In this document: positions 9,399 to 18,901 of the stretch, piece by piece | Position numbering within the stretch: position 1 is the first letter of the stretch | Layout of the letters: each line of letters opens with the position of its first letter | Assembly (NCBI GenBank): GCA_038210135.1 | Contig: JBBQWZ010000012.1 | Coordinates: forward strand, 61,491 to 125,490 | Origin: JBBQWZ01 sp038210135 | GTDB taxonomy: Bacteria > Acidobacteriota > Terriglobia > Bryobacterales > Bryobacteraceae | Direction of reading: 5' to 3' | DNA: 64,000 nucleotides | Notes under the pieces: model-generated | The model's input: only the letters and a program-made list of their open reading frames with translations | Databases searched by the model: none | Told to the model about the DNA's origin: nothing | Position numbers and translations under genes: made by a program

Positions 9399-11096
9399 CT
9401 AATCCTGGCCGTTTTGCTCGAGGAACGCGCGGAGCCTGTGGCTCCGGCTGGGATGCCGCAATTTGCGAAGCGCTTTCGCTTCGATCTGCCGGATACGCTC
9501 GCGGGTTACCGCGAAGTGCTGGCCGACTTCTTCGAGCGTGTGCTCGCTGCCATCCTGCAGGCCAAACCGCATCTTGATGATCTTCTCTTCGCGCGGCGAA
9601 AGCGTCTTCAAAACTTCCGCGGTCTGCTCGCGCAGATTCAGATTGATTACCGCTTCAGACGGAGACACCACGCGCCGGTCGATGATGAAATCTCCCAGGT
9701 GCGATTCTTCTTCCTCGCCCACCGGAGTCTCGAGCGAAATCGGCTCTTGCGCAATCCGAAGGACCTTGCGGACCTTCGAAACCGGCAGATCCATCTTCAC
9801 CGACAGCTCTTCGGTGGTTGGCTCGCGACCCAATTCCTGCTGCAATAAACGCTGCGTCCGGACCAGCTTGTTGATGGTCTCGATCATGTGGACCGGAATA
9901 CGAATCGTCCGCGCCTGATCGGCAATCGCGCGCGTGATCGCCTGCCGGACCCACCAAGTGGCGTACGTCGAGAATTTGTAACCACGCAGGTAGTCGAACT
10001 TATCGACCGCCTTCATCAGGCCGATATTGCCTTCCTGAATCAGATCGAGGAATTGCAATCCGCGATTCGTATACCGCTTCGCGATCGAAACCACCAGGCG
10101 GAGGTTCGCCTCGATCAACTGCTTCTTCGCGACCTCGGATTCCGCTTCGCCGCGCTCGACGATCTGCAGCGTCCGGCGCAGTTCGGTGGAACTCGCCCCG
10201 GCATCCTCTTCGATCTGCTGCATGCGCTGGCTCGCTGTCTTGAGCTCTTTGCGGAGCGCCGCGGTCGCCGCCGCATTGCCAGCCGCTTCGATTTTGCGCT
10301 GCAATTTCCCAAGATCGCGATCGAGTGGCTTTAGTTCTTCCACCGCCGCCCGCAGGCTGCGACCGAGCGTTCGGCGCGTGCCGGAACTGAACGGGATTGC
10401 CCGGATCAGCCTCGCCACCGTGACCATATGACGCGCCAGCGTCCAGCGCAGCGAGCGATGCTGCTTCGGCTTCATGTTGCGCGAAACCGCGAGCAGTTTC
10501 TGGCGGATTTGTTGCGCTTTCTTATATTGCCGGTCGATTTCTTCGAGCTTCTCGGCGAGATCCTTGGATTGCTCTTCAAAGCTCTCGTCGGTCATCATCA
10601 AATCGGCCGCGACGAGCAACTCGCGGACAATCTGCGGATCGCGCTCAATCGCTTCGCGCAACTCCAGAACTTCGCGGATCACCAGCGGCGATCGCGAAAG
10701 CGCCTTGCGAACGCTGGTCTGGCCGCGCTCGATGCGCTTGGCGAGTTCGATTTCGCCTTCGCGCGTCAGCAGCGGAACGGTACCCATTTCGCGCAAGTAC
10801 ATGCGCACGGGATCGTTGGTCTTTTCGCCGAGATCCTGCGCCAGTTCGATGTCGACCAGTTCGTCGCCATCTTCCGGCTTCTTGTCGAAGTCGAGTTTCG
10901 GTTCCTCGAGAATCTCAACGCCTGCGCTGTCGAGATCCGTCAGGAGTTCCGCGAAATCGCGTTCGCCCTGGAAGTCCTCGGTGACCACCTCATTCACTTC
11001 GTCGTAGAGAACGAACCCCTTCTCTTTCCCTACGTCCATGAGCTGCTTAAACCGGCCGAGTTTGTCTTCTACCGCCACTGGCCTCCCACCTGACAT
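9399..11096 (-). CDS. rpoD: RNA polymerase primary sigma factor RpoD (sigma-70)
   Basis: 565 aa. Region 1.2 starts at NDPVRMYLREMGTVPLLTRE (about residue 95). The central part has a long charged non-conserved region. Region 2 is LRLVVSIAKRYTNRGLQFLD and KFSTYATWWVRQAITRAIAD; region 3 follows; region 4 is LSPREEKIIKMRFGL with the helix-turn-helix TLEEVGQHFAVTRERIRQIE. The full set of regions 1.2-4 and the length mark it as the housekeeping factor. It lies 56 bases downstream of dnaG on the same strand, the widespread dnaG-rpoD arrangement. Confidence 0.96.
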   Translation of the reverse strand: MSGGRPVAVEDKLGRFKQLMDVGKEKGFVLYDEVNEVVTEDFQGERDFAELLTDLDSAGVEILEEPKLDFDKKPEDGDELVDIELAQDLGEKTNDPVRMYLREMGTVPLLTREGEIELAKRIERGQTSVRKALSRSPLVIREVLELREAIERDPQIVRELLVAADLMMTDESFEEQSKDLAEKLEEIDRQYKKAQQIRQKLLAVSRNMKPKQHRSLRWTLARHMVTVARLIRAIPFSSGTRRTLGRSLRAAVEELKPLDRDLGKLQRKIEAAGNAAATAALRKELKTASQRMQQIEEDAGASSTELRRTLQIVERGEAESEVAKKQLIEANLRLVVSIAKRYTNRGLQFLDLIQEGNIGLMKAVDKFDYLRGYKFSTYATWWVRQAITRAIADQARTIRIPVHMIETINKLVRTQRLLQQELGREPTTEELSVKMDLPVSKVRKVLRIAQEPISLETPVGEEEESHLGDFIIDRRVVSPSEAVINLNLREQTAEVLKTLSPREEKIIKMRFGLQDGSEHTLEEVGQHFAVTRERIRQIEAKALRKLRHPSRSHRLRAFLEQNGQD

Positions 11097-11152
11097 GCAA
11101 CCCCACGCTCCGCGAAAATCACCCGAATTCGCAATGGAGCTTACTACTCCAC

Positions 11153-12925
11153 TTAGTGTACAAAATCGGCGCCCCCGCGATTCTCTTCGGGCGGCCGCTG
11201 TTTTTCCAACTCCTGGAGCTCCGCATTAAATCGCAAGGCTTCTTCAAGATTCCCCTCGCGCTCGGCTCGTTTCACCTCGGCCCGCAATTCCCCGACGCGC
11301 CCGTTGAAGTCGTCGCCCTCCAACCGCTTGAGGCAGCGTTCGGCCTCTTCGACCGTGAAGGTATCTTCGCCCATTTCATCGGCCAAAAATACCTGATGCA
11401 GTAGGGCGATGTCTTTTTCCTCGAGCCGCGCCTCCAATTCCGCGAAACTCGGATCTCCCGCGGCCAGTAGCGCGCGGAAGATATTGAGCAGCGTCATCCG
11501 CCCGACGATCGCTTCGAGCCGCTCTGACAGCGCCTCGCGGATCTCCGCATGATTCACAAAACTGCGCAGCAGAATGCGCTCGACATGCGGAATCGGAACC
11601 GCCTTTTGCGCCGCCACCGCCGGAGCCGCCTTTCGATCGTTCGCCGCTTTTCGGAAATGTTCGAGCACCGCCCCGCTGTCTACGCCCAGATAACTCGCTA
11701 GATCGTTCGCAATCATCTTGCGTTCGAGCTTATCGGTCACGCGCAAAATCGGCGGAAGCAGAAACTGAAATGCCTGCGATCTCCCCTCGGCCGACCGCAT
11801 GTCGTATTTCTTGCGCGCCCGGTCCGCCATCCAGTGAAAATAGCTGCCGGCCTTGTCGAGCATTGATCGATACGCCTCGACGCCGCGCTGCTTTACGTAT
11901 TCGTCCGGATCCAGGCCTCCGTCGAGCGCCAGGATCTTCACTCGCATGCTCTCTTCGAGGAGCATCTGAATATACTTTTCGGTCGAATTCGCCCCGGCAT
12001 TATCCGGATCGAAATTCACCACGATATTTTCGCTATGCCGCCGCATCGACCGCACCTGCTCATTCGACAGCGCCGTCCCGCAACTCGCCACCACTTCGTG
12101 AACGCCGGAAGCATAAACGCCGATCACGTCCATATATCCTTCGACCAGCACGACGCGATCCGCCTTACGGATCGCCGTCCGCGCCCGATGCAGGTTATAG
12201 AGGATGGTCTTCTTGTGATAAATCGGAGTTTCCGGCGAATTGATGTACTTCGGCTCGTCACCTTCGCGCAAGGCCCGCCCACCGAATCCGATTACCTTGC
12301 CCGACTCGTTGTGGATCGGAAACATCAGCCGCCCGCGGAACGCATCGTAGTACCCGCCCGAGTCGCGACGCCGCACCAAGCCGGAAGCTTCCATCTGTTC
12401 TTCAGTGAAATTCTTTTGCGTAAACGCGCGCGTCAGCTCCGAGCCGCCGGCATCGGAATAGCCGATTCCGAATTCGCTCGCCAACTCGCCGGTGAGCCCG
12501 CGACGCTGCAAGTACGACCGCGCATCGCCTCCGGCCGGAGTCCGCAGGCTTTGTTGAAAGGTCCGCTGGGCGATCTCGTGCATTTCATAAATCGCCGCGC
12601 GCAGCTTGGTCTTGTCGTCCGAAATGTCGGAGCGCTTCGGCAACGGAATCCCGTTGCGCTCAGCGAGCAGCTTCAGCGCTTCCCAAAAGCTGAGCGCTTC
12701 GATCTCCATCACAAACTTGAAAACGTCGCCGCCGACTCCGCAGCCGAAACACTTGTAAAACTGCTTGTCCTGATAAACCCAAAACGAAGGAGTTTTCTCG
12801 GTGTGGAATGGACACAGCCCGCGATGCCGCCCTGCCTGGCCGATGCGCGTGAGCCGCACATACTCGCCCGCGACGCGGACAATGTCCGACGCCGTTTTCA
12901 CTTGATCGCGAAACTCCACCTGCAA
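11153..12925 (-). CDS. dnaG: DNA primase DnaG
   Basis: 590 aa, normal for DnaG. An N-terminal CHC2 zinc-binding domain has C38, H41, C59 and C62 (CPFH...CFGC). The catalytic core has GGRALREGDEPKYINSPET and a Toprim domain with VVLVEGYMDVIGVYASG and IVVNFDPDNAGA. The C-terminal DnaB-interaction part is helical and weakly conserved. It makes RNA primers at the replication fork. It is followed by rpoD, so priming and transcription initiation genes share a transcript; the O-methyltransferase ends 13 bases upstream. Confidence 0.95.
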   Translation of the reverse strand: MQVEFRDQVKTASDIVRVAGEYVRLTRIGQAGRHRGLCPFHTEKTPSFWVYQDKQFYKCFGCGVGGDVFKFVMEIEALSFWEALKLLAERNGIPLPKRSDISDDKTKLRAAIYEMHEIAQRTFQQSLRTPAGGDARSYLQRRGLTGELASEFGIGYSDAGGSELTRAFTQKNFTEEQMEASGLVRRRDSGGYYDAFRGRLMFPIHNESGKVIGFGGRALREGDEPKYINSPETPIYHKKTILYNLHRARTAIRKADRVVLVEGYMDVIGVYASGVHEVVASCGTALSNEQVRSMRRHSENIVVNFDPDNAGANSTEKYIQMLLEESMRVKILALDGGLDPDEYVKQRGVEAYRSMLDKAGSYFHWMADRARKKYDMRSAEGRSQAFQFLLPPILRVTDKLERKMIANDLASYLGVDSGAVLEHFRKAANDRKAAPAVAAQKAVPIPHVERILLRSFVNHAEIREALSERLEAIVGRMTLLNIFRALLAAGDPSFAELEARLEEKDIALLHQVFLADEMGEDTFTVEEAERCLKRLEGDDFNGRVGELRAEVKRAEREGNLEEALRFNAELQELEKQRPPEENRGGADFVH

Positions 12926-12938
12926 AATGACGTCCTGC

Positions 12939-13601
12939 TTATTTCTTTAGAGCGAGAGTAACACCATCGGCGAGCGGCAACACGCTCAACTCGACGCGTT
13001 GGTCGGCGGCCAGTTTTGCGTTGAAAGCGCGCATCGAAATCGCATTCGCTTCCTTCGTCGACGGATCCGCGCTCTCGCCGTGCTGGAAGACGTTATCGAC
13101 CAGGATCAGCCCGCCGCGACGGAGCAGCGCGAGCGCCGCTTCGTAGTAGCCGTCGTAGTTGACCTTATCCGCGTCGATAAAGGCGATGTCGTAGGTGAGC
13201 GCCTGGCCCTCGGCGAGGAACTGCGTCAGCGTTTCGATGGCGGGTCCGATGTGGAGATCGACTTTATGTTGAACCCCGGCCTCGGCCCAGTATTTGCGCG
13301 CCGTCGCGGTGAATTCCTCGCTGATATCGCAAGCCACTAATTTGCCATCGGCGGGCAAAGCCATCGCCACGGCGAGCGAGCTGTATCCGGTAAATACGCC
13401 GACCTCGAGCGCCTTCCGCGCGCCAGCCAGTTTCACCAGCAGGCTCAGGAACTGCCCCTGCTCCGGCGGAATCTGCATGAAGTGCTTCGGATGCGACGCC
13501 GTTTCCATGCGCAGGCGGCGCAAAATCTCCGGTTCGCGCAGCGAGATCGAAAGCAGGTAATCGTAGATCCGTTCCGGGAAGAGATAATTCTCCGAGCTCA
13601 T
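12939..13601 (-). CDS. SAM-dependent O-methyltransferase (caffeoyl-CoA OMT-like)
   Basis: 220 aa from ATG 13601; the frame stays open further upstream but only MSSENYLFPERIYDYL onward matches the family. These enzymes (methyltransferase 3 family) use SAM and a divalent metal to methylate hydroxyls, often of catechol-like substrates. Motifs: KALEVGVFTGYSSLAVAMAL (SAM site), LVACDISEE, and YDIAFIDADKVNYDGYYEAA with LILVDNVFQHG (metal and substrate region). It is cotranscribed with or just upstream of dnaG. The substrate is not predictable. Confidence 0.88.
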   Translation of the reverse strand: MSSENYLFPERIYDYLLSISLREPEILRRLRMETASHPKHFMQIPPEQGQFLSLLVKLAGARKALEVGVFTGYSSLAVAMALPADGKLVACDISEEFTATARKYWAEAGVQHKVDLHIGPAIETLTQFLAEGQALTYDIAFIDADKVNYDGYYEAALALLRRGGLILVDNVFQHGESADPSTKEANAISMRAFNAKLAADQRVELSVLPLADGVTLALKK

Positions 13602-13703
13602 TCTTTCCAGTATCGCGAAGCTGGAGTGCGAGTCGGACCGTCCGCCGGAAGGAGCCCAAAAAGTTTTTGGAGCAATCCAACAATTTACTGCTAAAATGTT
13701 TCC

Positions 13704-13904
13704 GTGATCCCAAGCGCGCCCGAATCTGTCGAGCTGTTCAAGAATCACACGGAAGCCAAGCTTCGCGGCCTGCTGTGCCCGGACCACAACCAGTCCCCGC
13801 GCCTGCTCATTAAAGGCGAGTCGCTGAAGGACGCCACTGTCTCCCTCTCCGCCTGTTGCTCCAAGCTGATCGACCTGGCAAACAAAGCCATCGCGTCGAG
13901 TTAA
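13704..13904 (+). CDS. Small conserved-looking hypothetical protein
   Basis: 66 aa from a GTG at 13704, divergent from the O-methyltransferase across about 100 bases. The sequence is hydrophilic and has three cysteines (LLCPDHNQSPR, SLSACCSKLIDLANKA), which might bind a metal. It has no signal peptide or membrane segment. No family is recognised. GTG is the only plausible start because the nearby ATG at 13696 runs into a stop. Its balanced composition and isolation from antisense genes suggest it is real, but this is a weak call. Confidence 0.5.
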   Translation: MIPSAPESVELFKNHTEAKLRGLLCPDHNQSPRLLIKGESLKDATVSLSACCSKLIDLANKAIASS

Positions 13905-13926
13905 CGCGACGTAGATTTCGAACCCG

Positions 13927-14694
13927 CTATCGTGCGCGTAGCCGGAATGTTCCCCGGTACGACTTCAACATGAGTAACGGACCGCCCCCGTTGACCTGAC
14001 CGCGTGACCTGCCTAGTTGCCGCGACGAATTCACTGTTCGCGGGAAATCCGAATCGAGGTGCCCGCGCCGCCCTTGATCCTCTTCGATATCGAACTTAGC
14101 CGACCGCGCCATGGTCACGTCGTAGTCGCCGCGATAGGTTTCGAGCTTGCTCCGCGCGCGGATGTTCGACATCTCGATCTTCATCTCGCCGCGATACGAA
14201 TACGCCTGGATGCTGCCATCCAAATCGCGGACCCGCACCGTCCCCTTGTACGTGTGGATGTTCAGGTCGGCGTGCAGACCCGTGATTTCGGTCTCCGACT
14301 TGTAGTCCTTGATCGTCAGCGCCGCGCCGCGCGGCATCGAAATCGTATACCGGACCCGGGGCGTCGTTTGCGTCAGGCGGAACCAAGACTCGATGCGCGA
14401 ATAATCGGTCTTCACGCGCACCGAATTGCTCGACGCATCGAAGCGGATCTCCGTATCCCGCACGTCGCGCGCATCGGAAATCAACGAATCGTCGGACTCC
14501 ACCCGCGCCTGGATATCGACTTCGTTCTTGTCCCAGGTGCTGACCTTGATGAACCCCTTATATGTATCCACCGTCAGCTGGCCGCCCGCGCTTAAAGGAA
14601 AGCTGCGATGGACGTCTTTGACGTCGGCCGCGAAGCTAGTGGAGCCCATGAAGACGGCGAGAACCGTCAGACCATACCCGTGTCGAAGTCGCAT
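13927..14694 (-). CDS. Exported DUF4097-type beta-helix (putative adhesin) protein
   Basis: 255 aa from ATG 14694. This start is preferred over ATG 14709 because a GGAGG sits at the right distance before it. The N terminus is a signal peptide (MRLRHGYGLTVLAVFMGSTS, cut near FAADV). The mature part is built of short repeating strands such as LTVDTYKGFIKVSTW, LTIKDYKSETEITGLHADLN and IHTYKGTVRVRDLDGSIQAY, the pattern of DUF4097/DUF4098 proteins. These are cell-envelope proteins of unknown role in many acidobacteria. It is divergent from the M20 peptidase. Confidence 0.75.
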   Translation of the reverse strand: MRLRHGYGLTVLAVFMGSTSFAADVKDVHRSFPLSAGGQLTVDTYKGFIKVSTWDKNEVDIQARVESDDSLISDARDVRDTEIRFDASSNSVRVKTDYSRIESWFRLTQTTPRVRYTISMPRGAALTIKDYKSETEITGLHADLNIHTYKGTVRVRDLDGSIQAYSYRGEMKIEMSNIRARSKLETYRGDYDVTMARSAKFDIEEDQGRRGHLDSDFPRTVNSSRQLGRSRGQVNGGGPLLMLKSYRGTFRLRAR

Positions 14695-14776
14695 CCCGAA
14701 AGCCTCCATGGACAGAATACGGCGTCCCGCGGCGAAAGTTCCATCGGCATGACGCCAGCATGCTACAAACAGAGTC

Positions 14777-16270
14777 ATGTCCCGACTCGCCATCCTGCTG
14801 GCTCTCTTCGTTTCGCTGAGCAGCGCGCAGGAAAACCCCGCCGCCAAAGCCGCCCACGCTTACCGCACGTCTCACGAGCGAGACATCCTCTCCGAATTCA
14901 GCGGCCTGCTCGCCATCCCCAACATTGCCAGCGACAAAGCCAACATCGAGAAGAACGCGAACGTCATCGTCGGCATGATGGAGCGCCGCGGCATCGCTGC
15001 GAAACTCCTCCGCGTCGACGGAGCCAACCCCGCCGTCTACGGCGAGATCAAGACTCCCGGAGCCACCCGCACTATCGTTTTCTACGCCCACTACGACGGC
15101 CAGCCGCTCGATCCGAAGGAATGGGCGACTCCGCCGTTCGTGCCGACGCTCAAGAACAAGAACGCGGAAGTGAAGCTCGATAGCGCCACTACAATCGATC
15201 CCGAATGGCGCCTCTACGCGCGTTCGACCGGCGACGACAAAGCCCCCATCCTCGCTATGATGACCGCGCTCGACGCCATCAAAAGCGCGAACCTCCAAAC
15301 CAAATCCAACATCCGCTTTATTTTCGAAGGCGAGGAAGAAGCCGGCTCCACCAACCTGCAGCGAATCCTCGAAGCGTACAAGGATCTTCTCAGGGGCGAT
15401 GTCTGGCTGATCTGCGACGGACCCGTGCATCAGAGCCGTCGTCAGCAAATCGTCTTCGGAGCTCGCGGAGTCACGTCCATCAACGTGACCGTCTATGGGC
15501 CGAAGCGCGAACTCCACAGCGGACATTACGGAAACTGGGCGCCGAATCCGGCGATGATGATGGCCCGCCTGCTCTCTTCGATGAAGGACGACGATGGGCG
15601 CGTGCTGGTCGAGGATTACTACAAAGGCGTGGTCCCGCTGTCGACCGCGGAAAAGCAGGCCATCGCCGAAGCGCCGCCGGTCGATGAAATGATGATGGAC
15701 GAGCTTTGGCTCGGGCGCACCGAAAATCCGGGCAAGCGGCTCGAAGAAGCCATCGCTCTGCCGTCGTTGAATGTGCGCGGAATGGCCAGCGCCCGCGTCG
15801 GAGCGGGAGCCAGCAACGTGATCCCCGCTTACGCGACGGCCACGATCGACATGCGGCTGGTGCTCGGAATCACACCCGCGCAAGCTGTCGATCGGGTCAC
15901 GCAGCACATCCGCCAGCAAGGTTATTTCGTCACCGCGACCGAGCCCACCGAGCGGGAACGCCGCACGCATCCGAAAGTCGCCCGGATCGAGCAGCAGGAA
16001 AAGGGCTACGCGGCAGTGAAGACGTCGATGGATCTCGCCATCTCGCGCGAACTGATTCGCGTCGTCGAAAGCGTCCGCGGACCGTCTATTAAGATGCCGA
16101 CATTAGGCGGCAGCGTGCCGCTCTACATGATCGTGGATGTGTTGCACGCGCCCTGCGTGCTGATCCCCATCGCGAATCACGACAACAATCAGCACAGCTT
16201 CAATGAAAATTTGCGAATTCAGAATTTGTGGGATGGCATTGAGCTGATGGCCGCGCTGCTGACGATGTAG
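14777..16270 (+). CDS. M20 family metallopeptidase (dipeptidase-like), exported
   Basis: 497 aa with a signal peptide (MSRLAILLALFVSLSSAQ). M20 enzymes hydrolyse dipeptides or acylated amino acids with two zinc ions. Ligand motifs are intact: IVFYAHYDGQPLDP (His), YARSTGDDKAPILAM (Asp), FIFEGEEEAGSTNL (catalytic Glu and metal Glu) and, near the end, a HDNNQHSFNENL histidine. The dimerisation domain starts near TSINVTVYGPKRELHSGHYG. The substrate is probably a small peptide scavenged in the periplasm. Confidence 0.9.
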   Translation: MSRLAILLALFVSLSSAQENPAAKAAHAYRTSHERDILSEFSGLLAIPNIASDKANIEKNANVIVGMMERRGIAAKLLRVDGANPAVYGEIKTPGATRTIVFYAHYDGQPLDPKEWATPPFVPTLKNKNAEVKLDSATTIDPEWRLYARSTGDDKAPILAMMTALDAIKSANLQTKSNIRFIFEGEEEAGSTNLQRILEAYKDLLRGDVWLICDGPVHQSRRQQIVFGARGVTSINVTVYGPKRELHSGHYGNWAPNPAMMMARLLSSMKDDDGRVLVEDYYKGVVPLSTAEKQAIAEAPPVDEMMMDELWLGRTENPGKRLEEAIALPSLNVRGMASARVGAGASNVIPAYATATIDMRLVLGITPAQAVDRVTQHIRQQGYFVTATEPTERERRTHPKVARIEQQEKGYAAVKTSMDLAISRELIRVVESVRGPSIKMPTLGGSVPLYMIVDVLHAPCVLIPIANHDNNQHSFNENLRIQNLWDGIELMAALLTM

Positions 16271-16274
16271 GCGC

Positions 16275-16378
16275 GGCATAGGCGTCTGGCCTGTGCATCA
16301 AATCAAAGCCACAATCCACATCCACAATCCACGATCCACATCCACAATCCACGATCCACAGGCCGGAGGCCTATGGCA
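16275..16378. repeat. Pair of inverted P2 hairpins flanking a 20-bp tandem repeat
   Basis: A P2 hairpin at 16275-16297 and an inverted one at 16357-16378 enclose two exact copies of TCCACAATCCACGATCCACA (16321-16340, 16341-16360), preceded by a partial copy. The block lies between the convergent ends of the M20 gene and mtaB, where it could act as a bidirectional terminator, but no T-tract is present. Confidence 0.85.
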
Positions 16379-16380
16379 CG

Positions 16381-17715
16381 CTAACCCAATATAGGAAGCG
16401 CTCCGAGCTCCGTCACGGATTCGCCGCCGACCCCGCCGATCCGGACTTCGACCAGTTGATTCTCACTCCGCGGACGCGCCAGTTCCACCTTCAGGTAATT
16501 GCTACTCAGCGCGCGCTGTCCGCCATCTAAAGTAACCACGCTGAGCGAACGGCCGATCATCGACTGCCGGAACGCCAGGTTCTTCTTCGCAGCCAACGCG
16601 CGCAAGCGATGCGTCCGCTCCTTGCGGACGGCCAATGGAACTTGTTCGCGCTCGGCCGCCGGAGTGCCGGGCCGCTCCGAATACGTGAACACGTGCAAAT
16701 AGGTGAAGGGCATCGCGTCGATAAACGCGAAGCTATCTTCGAACTCCGCCGCGGATTCGCCAGGGAAACCGGTCATGACGTCCGCGCCGATCGCCGCTTC
16801 CGGCATCCACGCGCGCGCTTTGCGGACGCGTTCCTCATAATGACGCGGCCGATACTTGCGGTGCATCCGGCGCAGCACCGTATCGGAGCCCGACTGCAGC
16901 GGAGCATGCACGTGTTTTGCGATGCGCGGACTCAGCGTCATCATCTCCAGCAGTTCGTCGGAGAAATCCATCGGCTCGACCGAGCTCAGCCGCAGCCGCT
17001 CGATCGGCGTCTCATCGAGCAATCTCTGCACCAGCCACGGCAGCTTTCGCCCCGCCGGAGCCTGATCGACCGCCGCCAGGTCGCGCCCCCAGCGTCCGAG
17101 ATTGATTCCAGACAGAACCACCTCGCGGTATCGCGCGGCCAACGTCCTGACCTCGCCCAATACCTGTTCCGGAGTCGCGCTCCGGCTGCGTCCGCGAACA
17201 AATGGAATAATGCAGAACGAGCAGCGATTGTTGCAGCCATCCTGAATCTTCAGATTCGGCCGCGTGCGGTCGCCCGCGGCATCCTCGATCGGCGCGGACA
17301 GAAACTCATGGGCCGCGAAAATATCGCCCGAGTGAATTTCTCCCACCCGCACTTCTCCGTGATAATCGGCGGTCTCGGGCCGCCGCGTCACCAGATCCGG
17401 CAGGGCCGTCTTGTGCGAATTGCCAACCACCATCGATACGCCCGGCAGCTTGGCGATCTCTTCGGGAGACCGCTGCGCGTAGCACCCGGTCACCACGATC
17501 CGCGCGTCGGGCTGTTCCCGCTGCGCTCGCCGAACCGCCTGCCGCAAATCGTCGTCCGCCGTCGCCGTCACGGTACAGCTATTTAATATGATGACGTCGG
17601 CGTCACTGTACGACCCCGCCGCGGCTAAACCCTTCTGCGACAATCCGGCTTCGATCGCCGCGCCGTCCGCCTGCGCGGCCCGGCAGCCGAAATTTTTGAC
17701 GAAGAAGCGCTCCAC
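16381..17715 (-). CDS. mtaB: tRNA methylthiotransferase, MtaB-like (radical SAM)
   Basis: 444 aa. The N-terminal MTTase domain has cysteines in FFVKNFGCRAAQADG, VIILNSCTVTATADDD and IVVTGCYAQRSPEEI, which bind one 4Fe-4S cluster. The radical SAM domain has CNNRCSFCIIPFVRGRSRS with CxxxCxxC for the second cluster. A TRAM-like tail ends the protein. MtaB adds a methylthio group to t6A37 of tRNA. Choice of MtaB over MiaB or RimO rests on NSCTVT and the spacing; the exact subfamily is moderately sure. Confidence 0.82.
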   Translation of the reverse strand: MERFFVKNFGCRAAQADGAAIEAGLSQKGLAAAGSYSDADVIILNSCTVTATADDDLRQAVRRAQREQPDARIVVTGCYAQRSPEEIAKLPGVSMVVGNSHKTALPDLVTRRPETADYHGEVRVGEIHSGDIFAAHEFLSAPIEDAAGDRTRPNLKIQDGCNNRCSFCIIPFVRGRSRSATPEQVLGEVRTLAARYREVVLSGINLGRWGRDLAAVDQAPAGRKLPWLVQRLLDETPIERLRLSSVEPMDFSDELLEMMTLSPRIAKHVHAPLQSGSDTVLRRMHRKYRPRHYEERVRKARAWMPEAAIGADVMTGFPGESAAEFEDSFAFIDAMPFTYLHVFTYSERPGTPAAEREQVPLAVRKERTHRLRALAAKKNLAFRQSMIGRSLSVVTLDGGQRALSSNYLKVELARPRSENQLVEVRIGGVGGESVTELGALPILG

Positions 17716-17804
17716 TGTCTCCTAGTGTAAGGGCTATCCCGCATCGGAGCATTCTGAGCCGACGGATTTGCCGCTCCGCCCGATAGATCAACAGGAGCGT
17801 CACA

Positions 17805-18767
17805 TTGTCCGACCGCATTCTCTCTCAGGACGAAATCGACGGCGTATTTAAGAAATCGCGCGCCGGCACGGACGTCGAACCGGAAAAAGCGATCCACGTC
17901 TATGACTTTCGCCGGCCGGACCGGATCGCGAAGGATCAGCTCCGCGCCATCCACCAGTTACACGAAAACTTCGCCCGTAGCCTGGCCGCCAGTCTTTCCG
18001 CTTACCTTCGCGCGTATGTAGTCGTCAATCTGGTGTCGGTGGAGCAGCTTTCCTTCATGGAATTTACCCGCTGCCTTCCCTCGCCGACTTGCATGATCAC
18101 GTTGCGGATGAAGCCCTACGATGGCAACGCGGTCCTTGAAATCAACCCCGGCCTCGCGTTCCCGATTCTCGAGATGCTGCTTGGAGGTAGCGGAAAAAGC
18201 GCCGCGAAAATCACCCGCGAAGTCACCGAGATCGAGCAGAGCATCCTCGACGGCCTCTACCGCATCATCCTCAACGATCTCCGCAACGCCTGGCAGGTGG
18301 TTTCGGCCATGGAATTCTCGGTCGAAGGCCACGAAACCGAACCCAGCCTCCTCCAGATCCTGGCGCCTAATGAAGCAGTCGTCGCGATCAGCATCGAAGT
18401 CCGCATCGGCGAGTGCACCTCCATGATGAACATCGGGATCCCCGCCATTATGGTCAAGATGCTGCGGCAAAAGTTCGACCAGCAATGGTCCGTGCGCCGC
18501 ACCGAGGCTACCGCCGCCGAACACGCCCGCGTACTCCGCCTTTTGCAGCCGGCGAAAATCAAGGTCGATACGCGCCTCACCGGGCCGACCATCACGGTCG
18601 AGGAACTGATGGACCTGCAGGAAGGCGACGTGATTTCCTTCGATTATCCGATTGACCGGCCCATCGATTTCATCATCAACGGCAAGCTCAAGTTCCGCGG
18701 CGAGATCGTAGGCTTGGGAAGGAAACGCGCCGTATGCCTCCAGACTCCGTTCCGGGTCCTCGATTAA
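17805..18767 (+). CDS. fliM: Flagellar motor switch protein FliM
   Basis: 320 aa from TTG 17805, with AGGAG at 17793 giving a good ribosome site. FliM is part of the rotor C-ring and binds CheY-P. The N-terminal CheY-binding motif is present (ILSQDEIDGVFKKS). The CheC-like middle domain includes LPSPTCMITLRMKPYDGNAV and GGSGKSAAKITREVTEIEQS. The C-terminal SpoA (C-ring) domain holds VEELMDLQEGDVISFDYPID. No other flagellar or chemotaxis gene is in the window, so it stands alone here. Confidence 0.92.
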   Translation: MSDRILSQDEIDGVFKKSRAGTDVEPEKAIHVYDFRRPDRIAKDQLRAIHQLHENFARSLAASLSAYLRAYVVVNLVSVEQLSFMEFTRCLPSPTCMITLRMKPYDGNAVLEINPGLAFPILEMLLGGSGKSAAKITREVTEIEQSILDGLYRIILNDLRNAWQVVSAMEFSVEGHETEPSLLQILAPNEAVVAISIEVRIGECTSMMNIGIPAIMVKMLRQKFDQQWSVRRTEATAAEHARVLRLLQPAKIKVDTRLTGPTITVEELMDLQEGDVISFDYPIDRPIDFIINGKLKFRGEIVGLGRKRAVCLQTPFRVLD

Positions 18768-18803
18768 CTATATTTGGCCACAAATTCCGTTAACCTTTCA
18801 AAG

Positions 18804-18826
18804 CCGCATAGGCCTCCGGCCGGCGC
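18804..18826 (+). repeat. P2 hairpin repeat
   Basis: GCATAGGCCTCCGGCCGGCGC, a slightly diverged P2 copy in the 134-base gap between fliM and the permease gene. Confidence 0.7.
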
Positions 18827-18901
18827 AAACCTGGCAAGTCCATGGGGCGAGTCGTGCCCCCCGCCGTGTAACGAAGTCAGTCTAGCGAGGTACATTCGAT
18901 C

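Noticed and set aside
16321..16360. CRISPR-like tandem repeat
   Set aside because: Only two full direct repeats with no spacers, inside a P2 hairpin pair. No cas gene is present.
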